Assembly (NCBI GenBank): GCA_009783055.1
Contig: WRHW01000001.1
Location: forward strand, 1-64,000
DNA length: 64,000 nt
Source of the DNA: Holophagaceae bacterium
Lineage (GTDB): Bacteria; Acidobacteriota; Holophagae; Holophagales; Holophagaceae
Direction: 5' to 3'
A program made the position numbers and the translations under genes. Shown in pieces: positions 27,528-36,602 of this stretch; positions within the stretch are counted from its first letter, which is position 1; each line of letters begins with the position of its first letter. Below the pieces are notes generated by a model, which saw only the letters and a list, made by a program, of their open reading frames with translations, had not been told where the DNA came from and made no database searches.

Positions 27528-29888
27528 TTAACTGCCAACCCTATCGCTAAATATGACACAGCAGTTGCGACCTGCGGCTTTAGCTTTATAGAGGGCCGCA
27601 TCTGCGTTGTTATAAAGCTCCGTAAAGGTGTTTCCATGTACAGGTGACAAGGCAATACCTATGCTACCTGTAATTGGTTTGTCCCTGCCGTCGGGTATGA
27701 TTGTTTCCCATGCCTTTTGTATTTGACCAATTTTTTTCTTCGCCTGCTCGCTATCACCCAAGCCACGGCAAAACAAAACAAACTCGTCTCCACCGTGCCT
27801 ACAGAGAATGTCAGATTCCCTCAACGCATCTTTCATGGCCCTGGCACAGTTTATTAGCACATTGTCTCCGGCTATATGGCCGAGTGTGTCATTAATGCTC
27901 TTAAAATGGTCGAGGTCGATCATCACAAAGGCACCAGTTTTATCGCCATCGTTGGCCAAAAACTCTTCAACCTGCCTCTGCATCGCACTCCTATTATATA
28001 AACCTGTCAATCCGTCTGTCTCAGCTTTGTTGGTTATATATTGCAACCGAAGGCGCACTAACACCGAACCCAGTAGCTCGGCAATAGCATGAACCGTCTC
28101 GGCTTCATTCGTGCCAAGTGGCAAGAAGTATGGGGGGCGTTCAAGCATCCGTCCAGTTATTAGCAAAGCCAGAGTTTGGCCGTGAAGTACTATAGGAGCC
28201 GCAATAAAGTGAGGTAAATTAAATTTTTTCCGTAGGTGCAAAAATGCTTCAGGATTTCTTGAATTTACAATTGTCGAGTGGTTTTCCAGTAGTTCTGGCG
28301 GAATGTTGAAAGATTCATCTTTTGGTAGTCTCTTGATCTCAATATTTGTAAATCCATGCAGAACTTCGGGTCTAAAAAGCCCAGTCCCATCCGCCAACAA
28401 AACTATGGTTTTGTGCATACTAAGGGTCGAATTAATTCGTCGCGCTACATTAACAAAAATATCCTCATAGTTTTCTCTGTGTCGTAGCGATATAGCAAGA
28501 GAGGAAATCAACTGAAACCCTCGACGCTTTGTTTCCAGCTCCAACCTTAAAGCTGTTGCCTGAGTGTCCAACTCCAAAACCTTGGCAAGGTTCTGTTCGC
28601 AGTAAGTCCTAATTGCTTCTACCTGAGACATCAATCTTGGTGGCTTGATCTCAAATTCTGTCTGCCTTTCGTTGCAATCATTGCCTCCCGAACTTATGGA
28701 AAACAGACAAAAAACGCCTGTCCAATCTAATCCTCTGGGCCTCCCTGCCACAGAGGCAATTTCAACTCCGGAATATAGCCCCAACACAGGAACTCGTTTG
28801 GCGACCGTCTGTTGGACAATTAGGGCATCCTCAACGTCGGTTCCACAGTGTCCAGCGGCACGTCCCGCGCAGTCAAAATATAGTGCAAAAACTGGTTCTC
28901 GCCTACCCAGATTTTCAAAAAGGGCATTAATCTTGGGCTTCATATATTCCAAATCCATAGATCGGAACATCAACTGGAAGTCGGTGCCAGCAACCATATC
29001 GGGTTCAAACATAATAATGGCCTGCCGATCAAGGTCAACGCCAAGGCAGAGGCGACTTGCAAATTTATCCTCATCATATTCTGCCCAACGCCCTCCCCCA
29101 TTAATGCCAAACAAAAGAAAGAAGGGATATTGTTGTGGACTGATAGAAGAACAAAGAACCTCATCAATAAAAGCCAAGGCGGGTCGATGGTTGATTTCGA
29201 GTATTGCCGGACCGTCCGATTTTGTAACCGTATAGTACTGCGATGCAGGGCGACAACCGTGCATGATGGTTGTATCAATGCGAACTCCCTTGCCAAACAC
29301 CATAGCAAACGCATTGTGGTCGCTAATTCCATTGCCTGTAAACTGGCTATTCGGGCTACATCCGTGGTCGCCTATCATCCCCACACCCGCCAAAGCTGGC
29401 AGAAAACCCATCGCTTTTTCAATGCCCTCAAGTAGCCATGTTGCCATGACAAGCCCAACATTACCGCTACGGCGCACTGAGTCATAGAAAAGTAGCACGG
29501 CGGAATCCTGCTTAACCCCAAGTTTTGCCAGCCCATGCCCCAACTCAGCCCCTGATTTAGCCTCACTTTCCAGCAGACTGTCATTAATCAACAAATCGAA
29601 ACTGTAGCCATCCAGCCATATCAGTGCCAATCCAACCTGGTCGCCACCGTAACCATAGTAATCATTTGTGATGACACCAGCCGCGCCACCGCCATATACT
29701 GGCACGTTGCTACCTATTACGTCCCAAACCGCGTCCCTAAGTTGTACTTGGTTTACAGTAACCGTACAGAACAATAGGGCAAGGTCAGGACTATCTGTGC
29801 GCCCCGAAGACTGCACAGCCATCTCAGCGGCATGTCGACCGGCAATCGCACTATTAGGCAACTCGCTATGGCCAACCCCTACCTTCAT
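27528..29888 (-). CDS. FIST-domain diguanylate cyclase
   Basis: A 786-residue soluble signalling protein. FIST_N (about 5-220) and FIST_C (about 225-375) sense small ligands, proposed to include amino acids. A GAF-like region follows (about 440-590), then GGDEF (about 610-780) with MIDLDHFKSINDTLGH and CRHGGDEF. The I-site RESD five residues before GGDEF is intact, so product inhibition is likely, unlike the cyclase at 23113. GGAG lies 8 nt before the start. Confidence 0.87.
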   Translation of the reverse strand: MKVGVGHSELPNSAIAGRHAAEMAVQSSGRTDSPDLALLFCTVTVNQVQLRDAVWDVIGSNVPVYGGGAAGVITNDYYGYGGDQVGLALIWLDGYSFDLLINDSLLESEAKSGAELGHGLAKLGVKQDSAVLLFYDSVRRSGNVGLVMATWLLEGIEKAMGFLPALAGVGMIGDHGCSPNSQFTGNGISDHNAFAMVFGKGVRIDTTIMHGCRPASQYYTVTKSDGPAILEINHRPALAFIDEVLCSSISPQQYPFFLLFGINGGGRWAEYDEDKFASRLCLGVDLDRQAIIMFEPDMVAGTDFQLMFRSMDLEYMKPKINALFENLGRREPVFALYFDCAGRAAGHCGTDVEDALIVQQTVAKRVPVLGLYSGVEIASVAGRPRGLDWTGVFCLFSISSGGNDCNERQTEFEIKPPRLMSQVEAIRTYCEQNLAKVLELDTQATALRLELETKRRGFQLISSLAISLRHRENYEDIFVNVARRINSTLSMHKTIVLLADGTGLFRPEVLHGFTNIEIKRLPKDESFNIPPELLENHSTIVNSRNPEAFLHLRKKFNLPHFIAAPIVLHGQTLALLITGRMLERPPYFLPLGTNEAETVHAIAELLGSVLVRLRLQYITNKAETDGLTGLYNRSAMQRQVEEFLANDGDKTGAFVMIDLDHFKSINDTLGHIAGDNVLINCARAMKDALRESDILCRHGGDEFVLFCRGLGDSEQAKKKIGQIQKAWETIIPDGRDKPITGSIGIALSPVHGNTFTELYNNADAALYKAKAAGRNCCVIFSDRVGS

Positions 29889-30003
29889 GAAACTAACTCC
29901 ACGTTACCCTGTAATATGATACTAATATTGAAAGAAAAGTGAAGGATAAAGTTAGTTAGTGTTAAGGTTTTTTCTAATCCTTATCACATTTTTGGCGTCG
30001 TAA

Positions 30004-30035
30004 ATTTTGAAAATGCGGGCTTTGCTCGTAATTGA
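30004..30035 (+). repeat. partial copy of the 100-nt repeat's right end
   Basis: TTTTGAAAATGCGGGCTTTG then CTCGTAATTG matches the TTTTTGAAAATACGGGCTTT block at 48656-48690 and 1-40. The palindrome half is missing. It lies upstream of plsY. Confidence 0.6.
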
Positions 30036-30105
30036 AAAAACTTTTGTAATCTTTTGCGTTCAACCTGTTGAACAGTACCCGGTATTACTTGCTAAAATAA
30101 ATACT

Positions 30106-30759
30106 ATGACCATAGCCTTCTTCATCTTCCTGGCCATTGCCTTTTTGATTGGAAGCATACCTTCTGGCCTTATCCTTGGTTTACTGACTGGCAGGGGGGA
30201 TGTGAGAAAGGTTGGATCGGGCAATATCGGTGCAACAAACGTATTGAGAGCCTTTGGAAAAAGGATGGGTTGCCTCACCCTAGGGCTAGATGTTTTCAAA
30301 GGTATTTTGCCTGTAGTTTTTGTAATTTTTCTTGGCAACAGAATGCTTGGGCTAATGATCAATGACAACGTAGCCCCTTCACTTGTAGCACTTGCAGTTG
30401 TGCTAGGGCATGTATATACCCCTTGGTTACGCTTTAAGGGAGGCAAAGGGGTCGCCACTGCCCTGGGAGCGGCTATCGGGTTTAGTCCTTTTTCGATACT
30501 GCCCTTTTCGATACTGCCCTCCATCACCCTCTTTGTCTTTGCCATTGCCACTACTCGATACGTAAGTCTTGGGAGTATACTGGGGGCACTGGCTCTGCCG
30601 ATGTACTGGCTATATCGGATGATAGTTTTCCCTAGGGTAGACTCGGTTTATGTGCTATTGATATGGACACTTTTGTCCGCAATTATAATTTTGAGACATC
30701 GCAAAAACATAGTGGGTCTCATCAACGGAAAAGAGCATAAATTAGGCAAAAAGGGGTAA
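30106..30759 (+). CDS. plsY: glycerol-3-phosphate acyltransferase PlsY
   Basis: A 217-residue integral membrane enzyme that acylates glycerol-3-phosphate using acyl-phosphate, the first step of phospholipid synthesis. Start 30106 gives the family length. Signatures: GSIPSGLILG, KVGSGNIGATNVLRAFGK (phosphate-binding loop) and WLRFKGGKGVATALG. A duplicated PFSILPFSILP string marks a small in-frame repeat in one transmembrane helix. gpsA follows after 52 nt, so substrate supply and use are linked. Confidence 0.92.
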   Translation: MTIAFFIFLAIAFLIGSIPSGLILGLLTGRGDVRKVGSGNIGATNVLRAFGKRMGCLTLGLDVFKGILPVVFVIFLGNRMLGLMINDNVAPSLVALAVVLGHVYTPWLRFKGGKGVATALGAAIGFSPFSILPFSILPSITLFVFAIATTRYVSLGSILGALALPMYWLYRMIVFPRVDSVYVLLIWTLLSAIIILRHRKNIVGLINGKEHKLGKKG

Positions 30760-30811
30760 ATACCTGTTGTAGTAGACGGTAACAACAAATGGTGAAAAAA
30801 ATGGAGGCAAA

Positions 30812-31807
30812 ATGACAGACATCGTTGTTTTCGGCAGTGGGGCATGGGGAACTGCCCTTGCATCAACTTGGGCGCGGAAGGGTCTAAACGTCACTCTGTG
30901 GGCATACCCTGTGGACGCTGGAATCGAACTGGGACGCAGTAGAAAGCATCCACGGCTCCCAGGTGGCGATCTCCCGGAATCGCTGAAAGTTGTCACATCA
31001 CTGGACGAGGATTTTACGGCTCCACTTTGGGTAAGCGCCTTGCCCACCCAGAAAAGCCCTGAGGTTTGGCAAAACATAGCAAAGTCTGTAAGTACCCGCC
31101 CAGCCCACTTTATACATGTTTCAAAAGGCGTGCTTAATTCTACCTGTGGCCTCCTTTCTCAAGCATTGGAGCCCATCCTTGGGATGTCAGTGGGTGTGCT
31201 ATCAGGCCCTACATTTGCCGATGAAGTATTCCGCGAATGCCCTACTGCAATAGTACTGGCCATGCCAAATCGAGTATCTAACGCAGATGCCAAGCAGTTA
31301 CAGAATCAATTGGCTACCAACCGCATCAGGGTATATTTCACAAGGGATGTCTCTGGAGTAGAGCTTTGTGGTGCTCTCAAAAACATTCTCGCCATTGCTT
31401 CTGGCTTGATGGATGCCCTTGACCTTGGCAAAAATGCAAAAGCCGCCTTACTTACAAGGGGCTTGGCCGAAATAGCCCGCCTAGTGGAGAGGCTGGGAGG
31501 CCAGACCCATACAGTCATGGGTTTAGCCGGAATGGGCGACCTCGTACTAACCGCCACTGGCCAACAGAGCCGAAATCGCATATATGGGGAAATGCTAGGC
31601 AAAGGCGCATCCCCAGATGAAGCAACGGCAAAAATGGGCGAGCAGGTAGTTGAAGGTGTCCACACCGCACGCGCCGCCATCAAACTGGCACAAGAAGTGG
31701 GTGTCGAGCTACCAATCACAGCCGAAGTAGTTCGTCTGCTTGACGGCCATGACCCCAGAGAAGCTGTAAACAACCTGATGACTCGAAGTTTGAAGACGGA
31801 ATATTAA
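30812..31807 (+). CDS. gpsA: glycerol-3-phosphate dehydrogenase [NAD(P)+]
   Basis: A 331-residue cytoplasmic enzyme reducing dihydroxyacetone phosphate to sn-glycerol-3-phosphate, the substrate of PlsY. The nucleotide-binding FGSGAWGTALA opens the chain. VSKGV, LSGPTFADEV, GALKNILAIASG (catalytic Lys) and GLAGMGDLVLTATGQQSRNR are all canonical. GGAGG lies 4 nt before the ATG. Length and frame are normal. Confidence 0.95.
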   Translation: MTDIVVFGSGAWGTALASTWARKGLNVTLWAYPVDAGIELGRSRKHPRLPGGDLPESLKVVTSLDEDFTAPLWVSALPTQKSPEVWQNIAKSVSTRPAHFIHVSKGVLNSTCGLLSQALEPILGMSVGVLSGPTFADEVFRECPTAIVLAMPNRVSNADAKQLQNQLATNRIRVYFTRDVSGVELCGALKNILAIASGLMDALDLGKNAKAALLTRGLAEIARLVERLGGQTHTVMGLAGMGDLVLTATGQQSRNRIYGEMLGKGASPDEATAKMGEQVVEGVHTARAAIKLAQEVGVELPITAEVVRLLDGHDPREAVNNLMTRSLKTEY

Positions 31808-31835
31808 CTTAGCAATTTTCAAAATCCGCCAGACT

Positions 31836-31860
31836 TTTTGAAACGATGGAGTTGGTAGAA
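31836..31860 (+). repeat. TTTTGAAAC...GGAGTTGG dispersed repeat, partial copy
   Basis: TTTTGAAACGATGGAGTTGG then TAGAA. It matches the first half of the copies at 13691 and 62246, and a TTTTCAAAA inverted arm lies 20 nt upstream. It lies just before the putP ribosome site. Confidence 0.55.
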
Positions 31861-31869
31861 AGGAATGCC

Positions 31870-33375
31870 ATGAGTGTTCAGGCCATAGTTTTGGTTTTCT
31901 ACATGGTTGGAATGTTGGCATTAGGTTTTTACAATTATAGAAAAAACAAAAACCTATCCGACTACTTTTTAGGAGGACGCAATCTAGGCCCATGGCAGTC
32001 TGCGATGAGTGCCCAGGCATCTGACATGAGCGGTTGGCTACTGCTGGGTTTGCCTGGGTTGGCTTTCGCCCTCTACATGGGTACTACAGAAGCGATTTGG
32101 ACAGCTTTGGGTTTGGCGATAGGCACATACCTAAACTGGCTACTGGTTGCAAAACGTTTGAGGAAGCATACCCAGATTGCCGGCAACGCAATCACTCTCC
32201 CTGTATATTTTGAAAATCGTTTCAGAGATACTACTAAACTCTTGAGGAGCATCTCAGCAATTTTTATTCTGGTTTTTTTCCTTGTATATACATCTGCCCA
32301 ATTCGTCGCCGCGGCAAAACTATTTGCCACACTCTTTACTGCAAACTACACAACAGGACTCTTTATTGGTTGCTTTACTATCGTGGGTTATACCTTTTTG
32401 GGCGGTTTTAGCGCAGTATGCACGATGGATACAATCCAAGGCATCTTTTTGTTTCTGGCAATGCTTCTAGTCCCAATCACAATCCTCAATAGCATGGGAG
32501 GCATTGGGGAAGTAACCACCACCCTCGCGGGAGTTACAACCGAAGTATTTTCATGGTTCCCCAAAACGCCAGAGGGAGGCATATCATTGATACTGCTCGT
32601 TTCGGCATTTGGATGGGGGTTCGGCTATTTTGGGCAACCCCATATTCTTGCCAGATTCATGGCAGTCAAGAGTTCAAAAGAAATTAAACCAGCGCGCATT
32701 ATTGCTATGGTCTGGGTAATAACCACACTTGCAACAGCGGTGATAATAGGCGTGCTTGGTAGCGCATATCTGTCAGGAGGATTCATGTCACCAGAAGCCA
32801 CAGCCTCGGTGACTGTTGACAACGAAAAAATATTTCTTGCTCTAGTCCAAAACCTAATGGGGCCTGTCATTGGTGGGCTACTTATGGCGGCAGTTCTCGC
32901 GGCAATATCGAGTACCGCCGATTCCCAATTATTAGTAACAGCCTCGTCCGTCACTGAAGACTTGTTCATGGCATTCAACAAAAAACAAATATCTGACAAA
33001 GCCTTAGTATTAGTAAGCCGCGGAACTGTGATAGTAGTTTCCCTCATAGCAGTATTACTTGCGCTAAATCCTGAAAGTTCGGTATTTAGGCTAGTTGCAT
33101 TTGCATGGGGAGGCTTCGGCGCGGCCTTTGGCCCCTGCATACTTTTTTCGTTATATTGGAAGCGCATGACCCTTTGGGGTGCATTTGCTGGCATCCTGTC
33201 AGGTGGCGTGGTATCTATCGTCTGGCACAATCTAAAGGGTGGCATATTTGAAGTATATGAGATAGTACCCGCATTCATTATCTCCTGCCTAGCAATAATC
33301 ATTGTTAGCATGAAGACAAAAGTTTCGCAGGAAATTCAAGAAGAATTCGACCGCGCCCAAGTAGCGGATATATAA
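31870..33375 (+). CDS. putP: sodium:proline symporter (SSS family)
   Basis: A 501-residue polytopic transporter with about 13 hydrophobic segments, importing proline with Na+. Start 31870 follows AAAGGAATGCC. Family features: SDYFLGGRNLGPWQSAMSAQ (Na+ site region near 35-55), ASDMSGWLLLGLPG, the GWGFGYFGQPHILARFMA segment, and SSTADSQLLVTASSVTEDL. It may feed peptide-derived proline after S46 peptidase action (inference). Confidence 0.9.
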   Translation: MSVQAIVLVFYMVGMLALGFYNYRKNKNLSDYFLGGRNLGPWQSAMSAQASDMSGWLLLGLPGLAFALYMGTTEAIWTALGLAIGTYLNWLLVAKRLRKHTQIAGNAITLPVYFENRFRDTTKLLRSISAIFILVFFLVYTSAQFVAAAKLFATLFTANYTTGLFIGCFTIVGYTFLGGFSAVCTMDTIQGIFLFLAMLLVPITILNSMGGIGEVTTTLAGVTTEVFSWFPKTPEGGISLILLVSAFGWGFGYFGQPHILARFMAVKSSKEIKPARIIAMVWVITTLATAVIIGVLGSAYLSGGFMSPEATASVTVDNEKIFLALVQNLMGPVIGGLLMAAVLAAISSTADSQLLVTASSVTEDLFMAFNKKQISDKALVLVSRGTVIVVSLIAVLLALNPESSVFRLVAFAWGGFGAAFGPCILFSLYWKRMTLWGAFAGILSGGVVSIVWHNLKGGIFEVYEIVPAFIISCLAIIIVSMKTKVSQEIQEEFDRAQVADI

Positions 33376-33379
33376 TATC

Positions 33380-33404
33380 GGTTATCAGTTTTCAGATGGA
33401 AAGC
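33380..33404 (+). repeat. TTATCAG short repeat
   Basis: GGTTATCAGTTTTCAGATGG then AAAGC, as at 1027-1062. It lies between putP and the DUF1905 gene. Confidence 0.5.
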
Positions 33405-33418
33405 CTTGTACTGTGACT

Positions 33419-33727
33419 ATGGACAAAAAGAAATCTGCCAAAAATGTTTTTGATTTTTCTGCCCGAATCGAGGAGTCTAAAATCGGCAAGGGTGGTGCAT
33501 ACGTGCGGTGTCCCTTTGATATCCGAGCCGAGTTTGGAGTGGGACGATTAAAGGTATCTGCTACATTCGATGGCGAGCCATACCAGGGTAGCATCGTCAA
33601 CATGGGCGTAAAAAACCCAGATGGTTCTATTTGCTACATACTTGGCATCCTAAAGGGCATCCGCACAAAAATAGGCAAACAGCCAGGGGATTTGGTACAC
33701 GTGGTTGTATCTCCAATTGGTAAATAG
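33419..33727 (+). CDS. DUF1905 domain protein
   Basis: A 102-residue protein with the DUF1905 pattern: FDFSARIEESKIGKGGAYVR, PFDIRAEFGVGRLKVSATFDG, YQGSIVNMG, and an ending IRTKIGKQPGDLVHVVV. Many members carry a YdeI-like C-terminal helix; this one is the stand-alone beta-barrel form. The ATG at 33419 is preferred over a GTG two codons upstream, though neither has a clear ribosome site. Its function is unknown. Confidence 0.75.
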   Translation: MDKKKSAKNVFDFSARIEESKIGKGGAYVRCPFDIRAEFGVGRLKVSATFDGEPYQGSIVNMGVKNPDGSICYILGILKGIRTKIGKQPGDLVHVVVSPIGK

Positions 33728-33825
33728 TGCACGCGGCTTGTAGTGGTATAAGATACGACTGCGTTGGTTTACTTGCAGAAAGCGTTGCATGTCACAGGTA
33801 AACGACAATAGCTATTTACGTTTTT

Positions 33826-33866
33826 GTTGTTCACTTAACGGCGAGCCAAGCCCGCCTATGAACAAC
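33826..33866 (+). other. intergenic inverted repeat
   Basis: GTTGTTCA and TGAACAAC enclose an inner GGCG/CGCC stem. It lies in the 210-nt gap before the DUF433 gene, where nothing coding is seen. It could be a terminator or repeat remnant. Confidence 0.35.
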
Positions 33867-33938
33867 AGACGAGGCTGAACCTCTGGGGGGCGTGCCCAGA
33901 CATTGACAAATGAATAAATCTCTCTATATGCTTACAAC

Positions 33939-34169
33939 ATGGAACACTTGGACAGAATAACCCGCCAAAGTAGCGTAATGGGAGGCAAAGCCTGTATCCG
34001 CAACATGCGGATTACTGTTGGGATGATAGTCAACCAAGTGGGCGAAGGCCATACCATTGAAGAAATACTTGCCGACTACCCACACCTGGAAAAAGAGGAC
34101 ATACTTCAATCTCTCCGTTACGCCGCATTGCAGACCGAGCAGAGGGAAATCGCTTTTGCTGATGCCTGA
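33939..34169 (+). CDS. DUF433 antitoxin
   Basis: A 76-residue DUF433 protein: LDRITRQSSVMGGKACIRNM, the helix-turn-helix-like VGMIVNQVGEGHTIEEILADY and DILQSLRYAA. DUF433 proteins are the usual antitoxin partners of DUF5615 proteins. The stop overlaps the next start (TGATG), giving coupled translation. Probably autoregulatory through its helix-turn-helix. Confidence 0.85.
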   Translation: MEHLDRITRQSSVMGGKACIRNMRITVGMIVNQVGEGHTIEEILADYPHLEKEDILQSLRYAALQTEQREIAFADA

Positions 34170-34540
34170 TGAGAATACTCATTGACATGAACCTGTCCCC
34201 CCGATGGGCAGATGTTTTCTCAAAGCACAATATTGAGGCCCTGCACTGGTCAAGCATTGGAGCCGCAGATGCTCCAGACACAGAAATTATGGCCTATGCG
34301 AAAGTCAATGATTTTGTGGTCTTTACCCACGACTTGGACTTCAGCACCATACTCGCCATCACTCATAACGAAAAGCCCAGCGTCATTCAGATTCGCACCG
34401 GCGACATTAGCCCCGCAGTTGCCGCGCCCCTTGTCATAAATGTGCTGAGGGTAGCCGAAGATGAAATTGAACGAGGTGCTTTGATTACTGTTGACCTGAA
34501 GAAATACCGTTTGCGGATACTGCCTTTGATCGGCGTGTAG
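34169..34540 (+). CDS. DUF5615 PIN-like toxin
   Basis: A 123-residue Mut7-C/DUF5615-type PIN-like nuclease. MRILIDMNLSPRW carries the first acidic residue, HWSSIGAADAPDTEIMAYA the next, and VVFTHDLDF the HDxDF motif of the family. It is probably an RNase neutralised by the DUF433 protein. Intact. The 138 nt after its stop contain no gene I can support. Confidence 0.82.
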   Translation: MRILIDMNLSPRWADVFSKHNIEALHWSSIGAADAPDTEIMAYAKVNDFVVFTHDLDFSTILAITHNEKPSVIQIRTGDISPAVAAPLVINVLRVAEDEIERGALITVDLKKYRLRILPLIGV

Positions 34541-34678
34541 CAGGTTGTTTTTTTGGCTTGCCGAAAAAATTGCCACGTTTTGCATCCGCAATCAGCTCTG
34601 CCAAAGCGGGGGTTTTTTGGGTATGTCCTGGTATCCGCCGAGGCATAGCCTCACGCGATGCTTTACTACTTGCCCCAG

Positions 34679-34747
34679 TCAACCATCCTGCATCGTCAGC
34701 CCAGGGGCACGTTCTGCTTTTACGAGGGCACGCATGGTCTTGGTCAT
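34679..34747 (-). pseudogene. tdh: 5' fragment resembling threonine 3-dehydrogenase (tdh)
   Basis: On the minus strand a GCAGGAGTCGAAC ribosome site leads into an ATG and MRALVKAERAPGLTMQD, which strongly resembles the start of L-threonine 3-dehydrogenase. Two codons later the frame meets TGA and homology is lost. The rest of the gene (about 320 codons) is absent. With the kbl-like tail at 37453 on the same strand, it suggests a broken threonine-degradation locus. The match is from memory of the family. Confidence 0.5.
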
Positions 34748-35036
34748 GTTCGACTCCTGCGTCAGTAGAGTATGGCAGTTTAACGCAGTGTGGTCACAAA
34801 AAGCACTTTGTCTTCACGCACAGAACCCGATTCCCGCATGGCAAGGCCACCATCTTTGTGAAAAGCCTTTATTCCATGCCATAATCGATCCTGGTGTTGT
34901 TACAAATGAAGAACAAGAGACAAAAAACCGAATGCAACCGTCTAAGCTACAGCCGCCGACTACTTGGCGCACGATGGCTTTGCCTAAGGATGGTGGTCAG
35001 AAGCATGAGAGCAATTTCGCTATATGGGACAATCAT

Positions 35037-35942
35037 ATGAATGCATCGGCACGTAGCCCCCTAGCCAAGCCTTTTGTCAAATGGGCGGGCGGCAAATCGC
35101 AAATATTGGACAAAATCAGAGCAAAGTACCCGGCTGGGTTAGGTAATGGAATTAATAAATACGCCGAGCCTTTCGTTGGCGGCGGCGCAGTACTGTTTGA
35201 CGTGCTAAATCTCTACCCGCTAGACAAGGTTTATATAAGCGACATCAATCGAGAGTTAGTCCACGCTTACATTACTATCCGAGAGAACGTGGGTGGGCTG
35301 GTGCGCGCTTTGACAGATTTTCAGCAGGAGTACTTGAGTGCTGGGGCAGAAAAACGAAAGAGCATCTACTACGAAAAGAGAGAGAGATTCAATGCCCTAA
35401 AGTTGGCACAGGACTGCTCCTTGGAATTGGCGGCACTGTTCATCTTTCTGAACAAAACATGCTTCAACGGACTTTATCGAGTGAATGCCAAGGGGGGCTA
35501 CAACGTACCACAAGGCAAATATCACAACCCTTGTGTCTGCGATGAAGAGAACTTACGCATGGTGTCATCTAAGCTACAAAAGGTAACGATTGTCCACGGG
35601 GATTACAAGTCATCCCAAGCCTTTATCGATGATAAAACATTCGCCTACTTCGACCCGCCTTACCGACCTTTGAGTGTGACAGCCAGTTTTACGTCTTATG
35701 CACAGGATGGCTTTGATGACACAGCACAGTCAGAGTTAGCAGGTTTTATCGATGAAATGAGCGAACGCGGGGCCTTTGTTCTGGCAAGCAACTCAGATCC
35801 AAAGAACACTGATGAGACAGACGATTTTTTCGATAGGCTTTATGCCAAACATGATATATCAAGGATAGATGCGTTGCGGGCGATTAATTCTGTGGGGAAT
35901 GGGCGGGGGCGGATTAGAGAATTATTGATTGCTAGTGGTTGA
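35037..35942 (+). CDS. Dam-type adenine-N6 DNA methyltransferase (alpha class)
   Basis: A 301-residue methylase (MNASARSPLAKPFVKWAGGK...). The frame extends upstream to 34545, but that part has no homology, so ATG 35037 is used. Motif X is FVKWAGGKSQIL, motif I is AEPFVGGGAVLF, and catalytic motif IV is YFDPPYRP near 204. NKTCFNGLYRVNAKGGYNVP is typical of Dam/DpnM enzymes, which methylate GATC. A MutH/Sau3AI-like nuclease follows 45 nt later, so this likely protects its target. Confidence 0.88.
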   Translation: MNASARSPLAKPFVKWAGGKSQILDKIRAKYPAGLGNGINKYAEPFVGGGAVLFDVLNLYPLDKVYISDINRELVHAYITIRENVGGLVRALTDFQQEYLSAGAEKRKSIYYEKRERFNALKLAQDCSLELAALFIFLNKTCFNGLYRVNAKGGYNVPQGKYHNPCVCDEENLRMVSSKLQKVTIVHGDYKSSQAFIDDKTFAYFDPPYRPLSVTASFTSYAQDGFDDTAQSELAGFIDEMSERGAFVLASNSDPKNTDETDDFFDRLYAKHDISRIDALRAINSVGNGRGRIRELLIASG

Positions 35943-35987
35943 ATAGCAGTAACAGAAATACAGATACCAAAATAACAGGAGAAGCAG

Positions 35988-36602
35988 ATGGAAAGAGACG
36001 AAGCACTACAAAAATTAACAAAGTTGATTGGACGCGACCTACACGTTCTTGCCGATAAATATGGATTAACAATAAAGTCTGCTAAGGGAGGTGTAAATAA
36101 AGGATGGGCAGGTCATGTATGTGAAAGATATTTGGGATTGCCTTTGAACTCCGCACAAAGCCCAAATTTTGGTTCCTGGGAGTTGAAATGTATTCCGTTG
36201 TTAGTCAAAAATGGAGAACTAAATTTCAAGGAAACAATGGCAATAACGATGATAGATCCGTATGATGTGATGCGGACTCCTTTCGAAAAAAGTCATCTGC
36301 TTTCAAAATTAAAGAAAGCAATTATTGTAGCAAGAATCGTTGGCACTTCATACGATCAACCTACACACGTCCACTCTGTAACATCTATTGACCAATCAAG
36401 TGAACTATTCGAAGCTGTCCGTGCTGATTACCAACTAGTTCAGGAATGCCTGAAGGATCACACGCGTGGTTTTGATTGCTTAACTGGAAAAATGGGAGTT
36501 TATGTGCAACCACGCACGAAAGGTCGGGGACACGGTAGCAAATCCCGCGCGTTTTATGCTCGCAAACTGTTTTTGGCTCAGTTTATTGATTTAGCAAGAT
36601 GA
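35988..36602 (+). CDS. MutH/Sau3AI-like type II restriction endonuclease
   Basis: A 204-residue nuclease. The segment KGGVNKGWAGHVCERYLG followed by NFGSWELKCIPL matches the MutH/Sau3AI core, with the catalytic E-x-K in WELK near residue 66. The upstream acidic position that is Asp in MutH falls in SPNF here, so the third catalytic residue is not obvious. Sau3AI-like enzymes cut GATC, agreeing with the Dam-type methylase before it. The next methylase ATG overlaps this TGA (ATGA). AGGAG lies 7 nt before the start. Confidence 0.72.
   Translation: MERDEALQKLTKLIGRDLHVLADKYGLTIKSAKGGVNKGWAGHVCERYLGLPLNSAQSPNFGSWELKCIPLLVKNGELNFKETMAITMIDPYDVMRTPFEKSHLLSKLKKAIIVARIVGTSYDQPTHVHSVTSIDQSSELFEAVRADYQLVQECLKDHTRGFDCLTGKMGVYVQPRTKGRGHGSKSRAFYARKLFLAQFIDLAR

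Noticed and set aside
28645-29235. 196-codon plus-strand open frame within the FIST-GGDEF gene
   Set aside because: Lies entirely antisense to a well-supported domain-bearing gene and has no domain of its own.
34779-34900. Minus-strand peptide ending HKDGGLAMRESGSVREDKV just upstream of the tdh-like start
   Set aside because: Could be another gene tail, but a stop lies close upstream and I cannot name a family, so it is not listed as a feature.
34545-35036. Long N-terminal extension of the Dam-type methylase frame
   Set aside because: No methylase homology, no ribosome site at its start, and it overlaps the minus-strand tdh-like fragment; ATG 35037 gives the family length.
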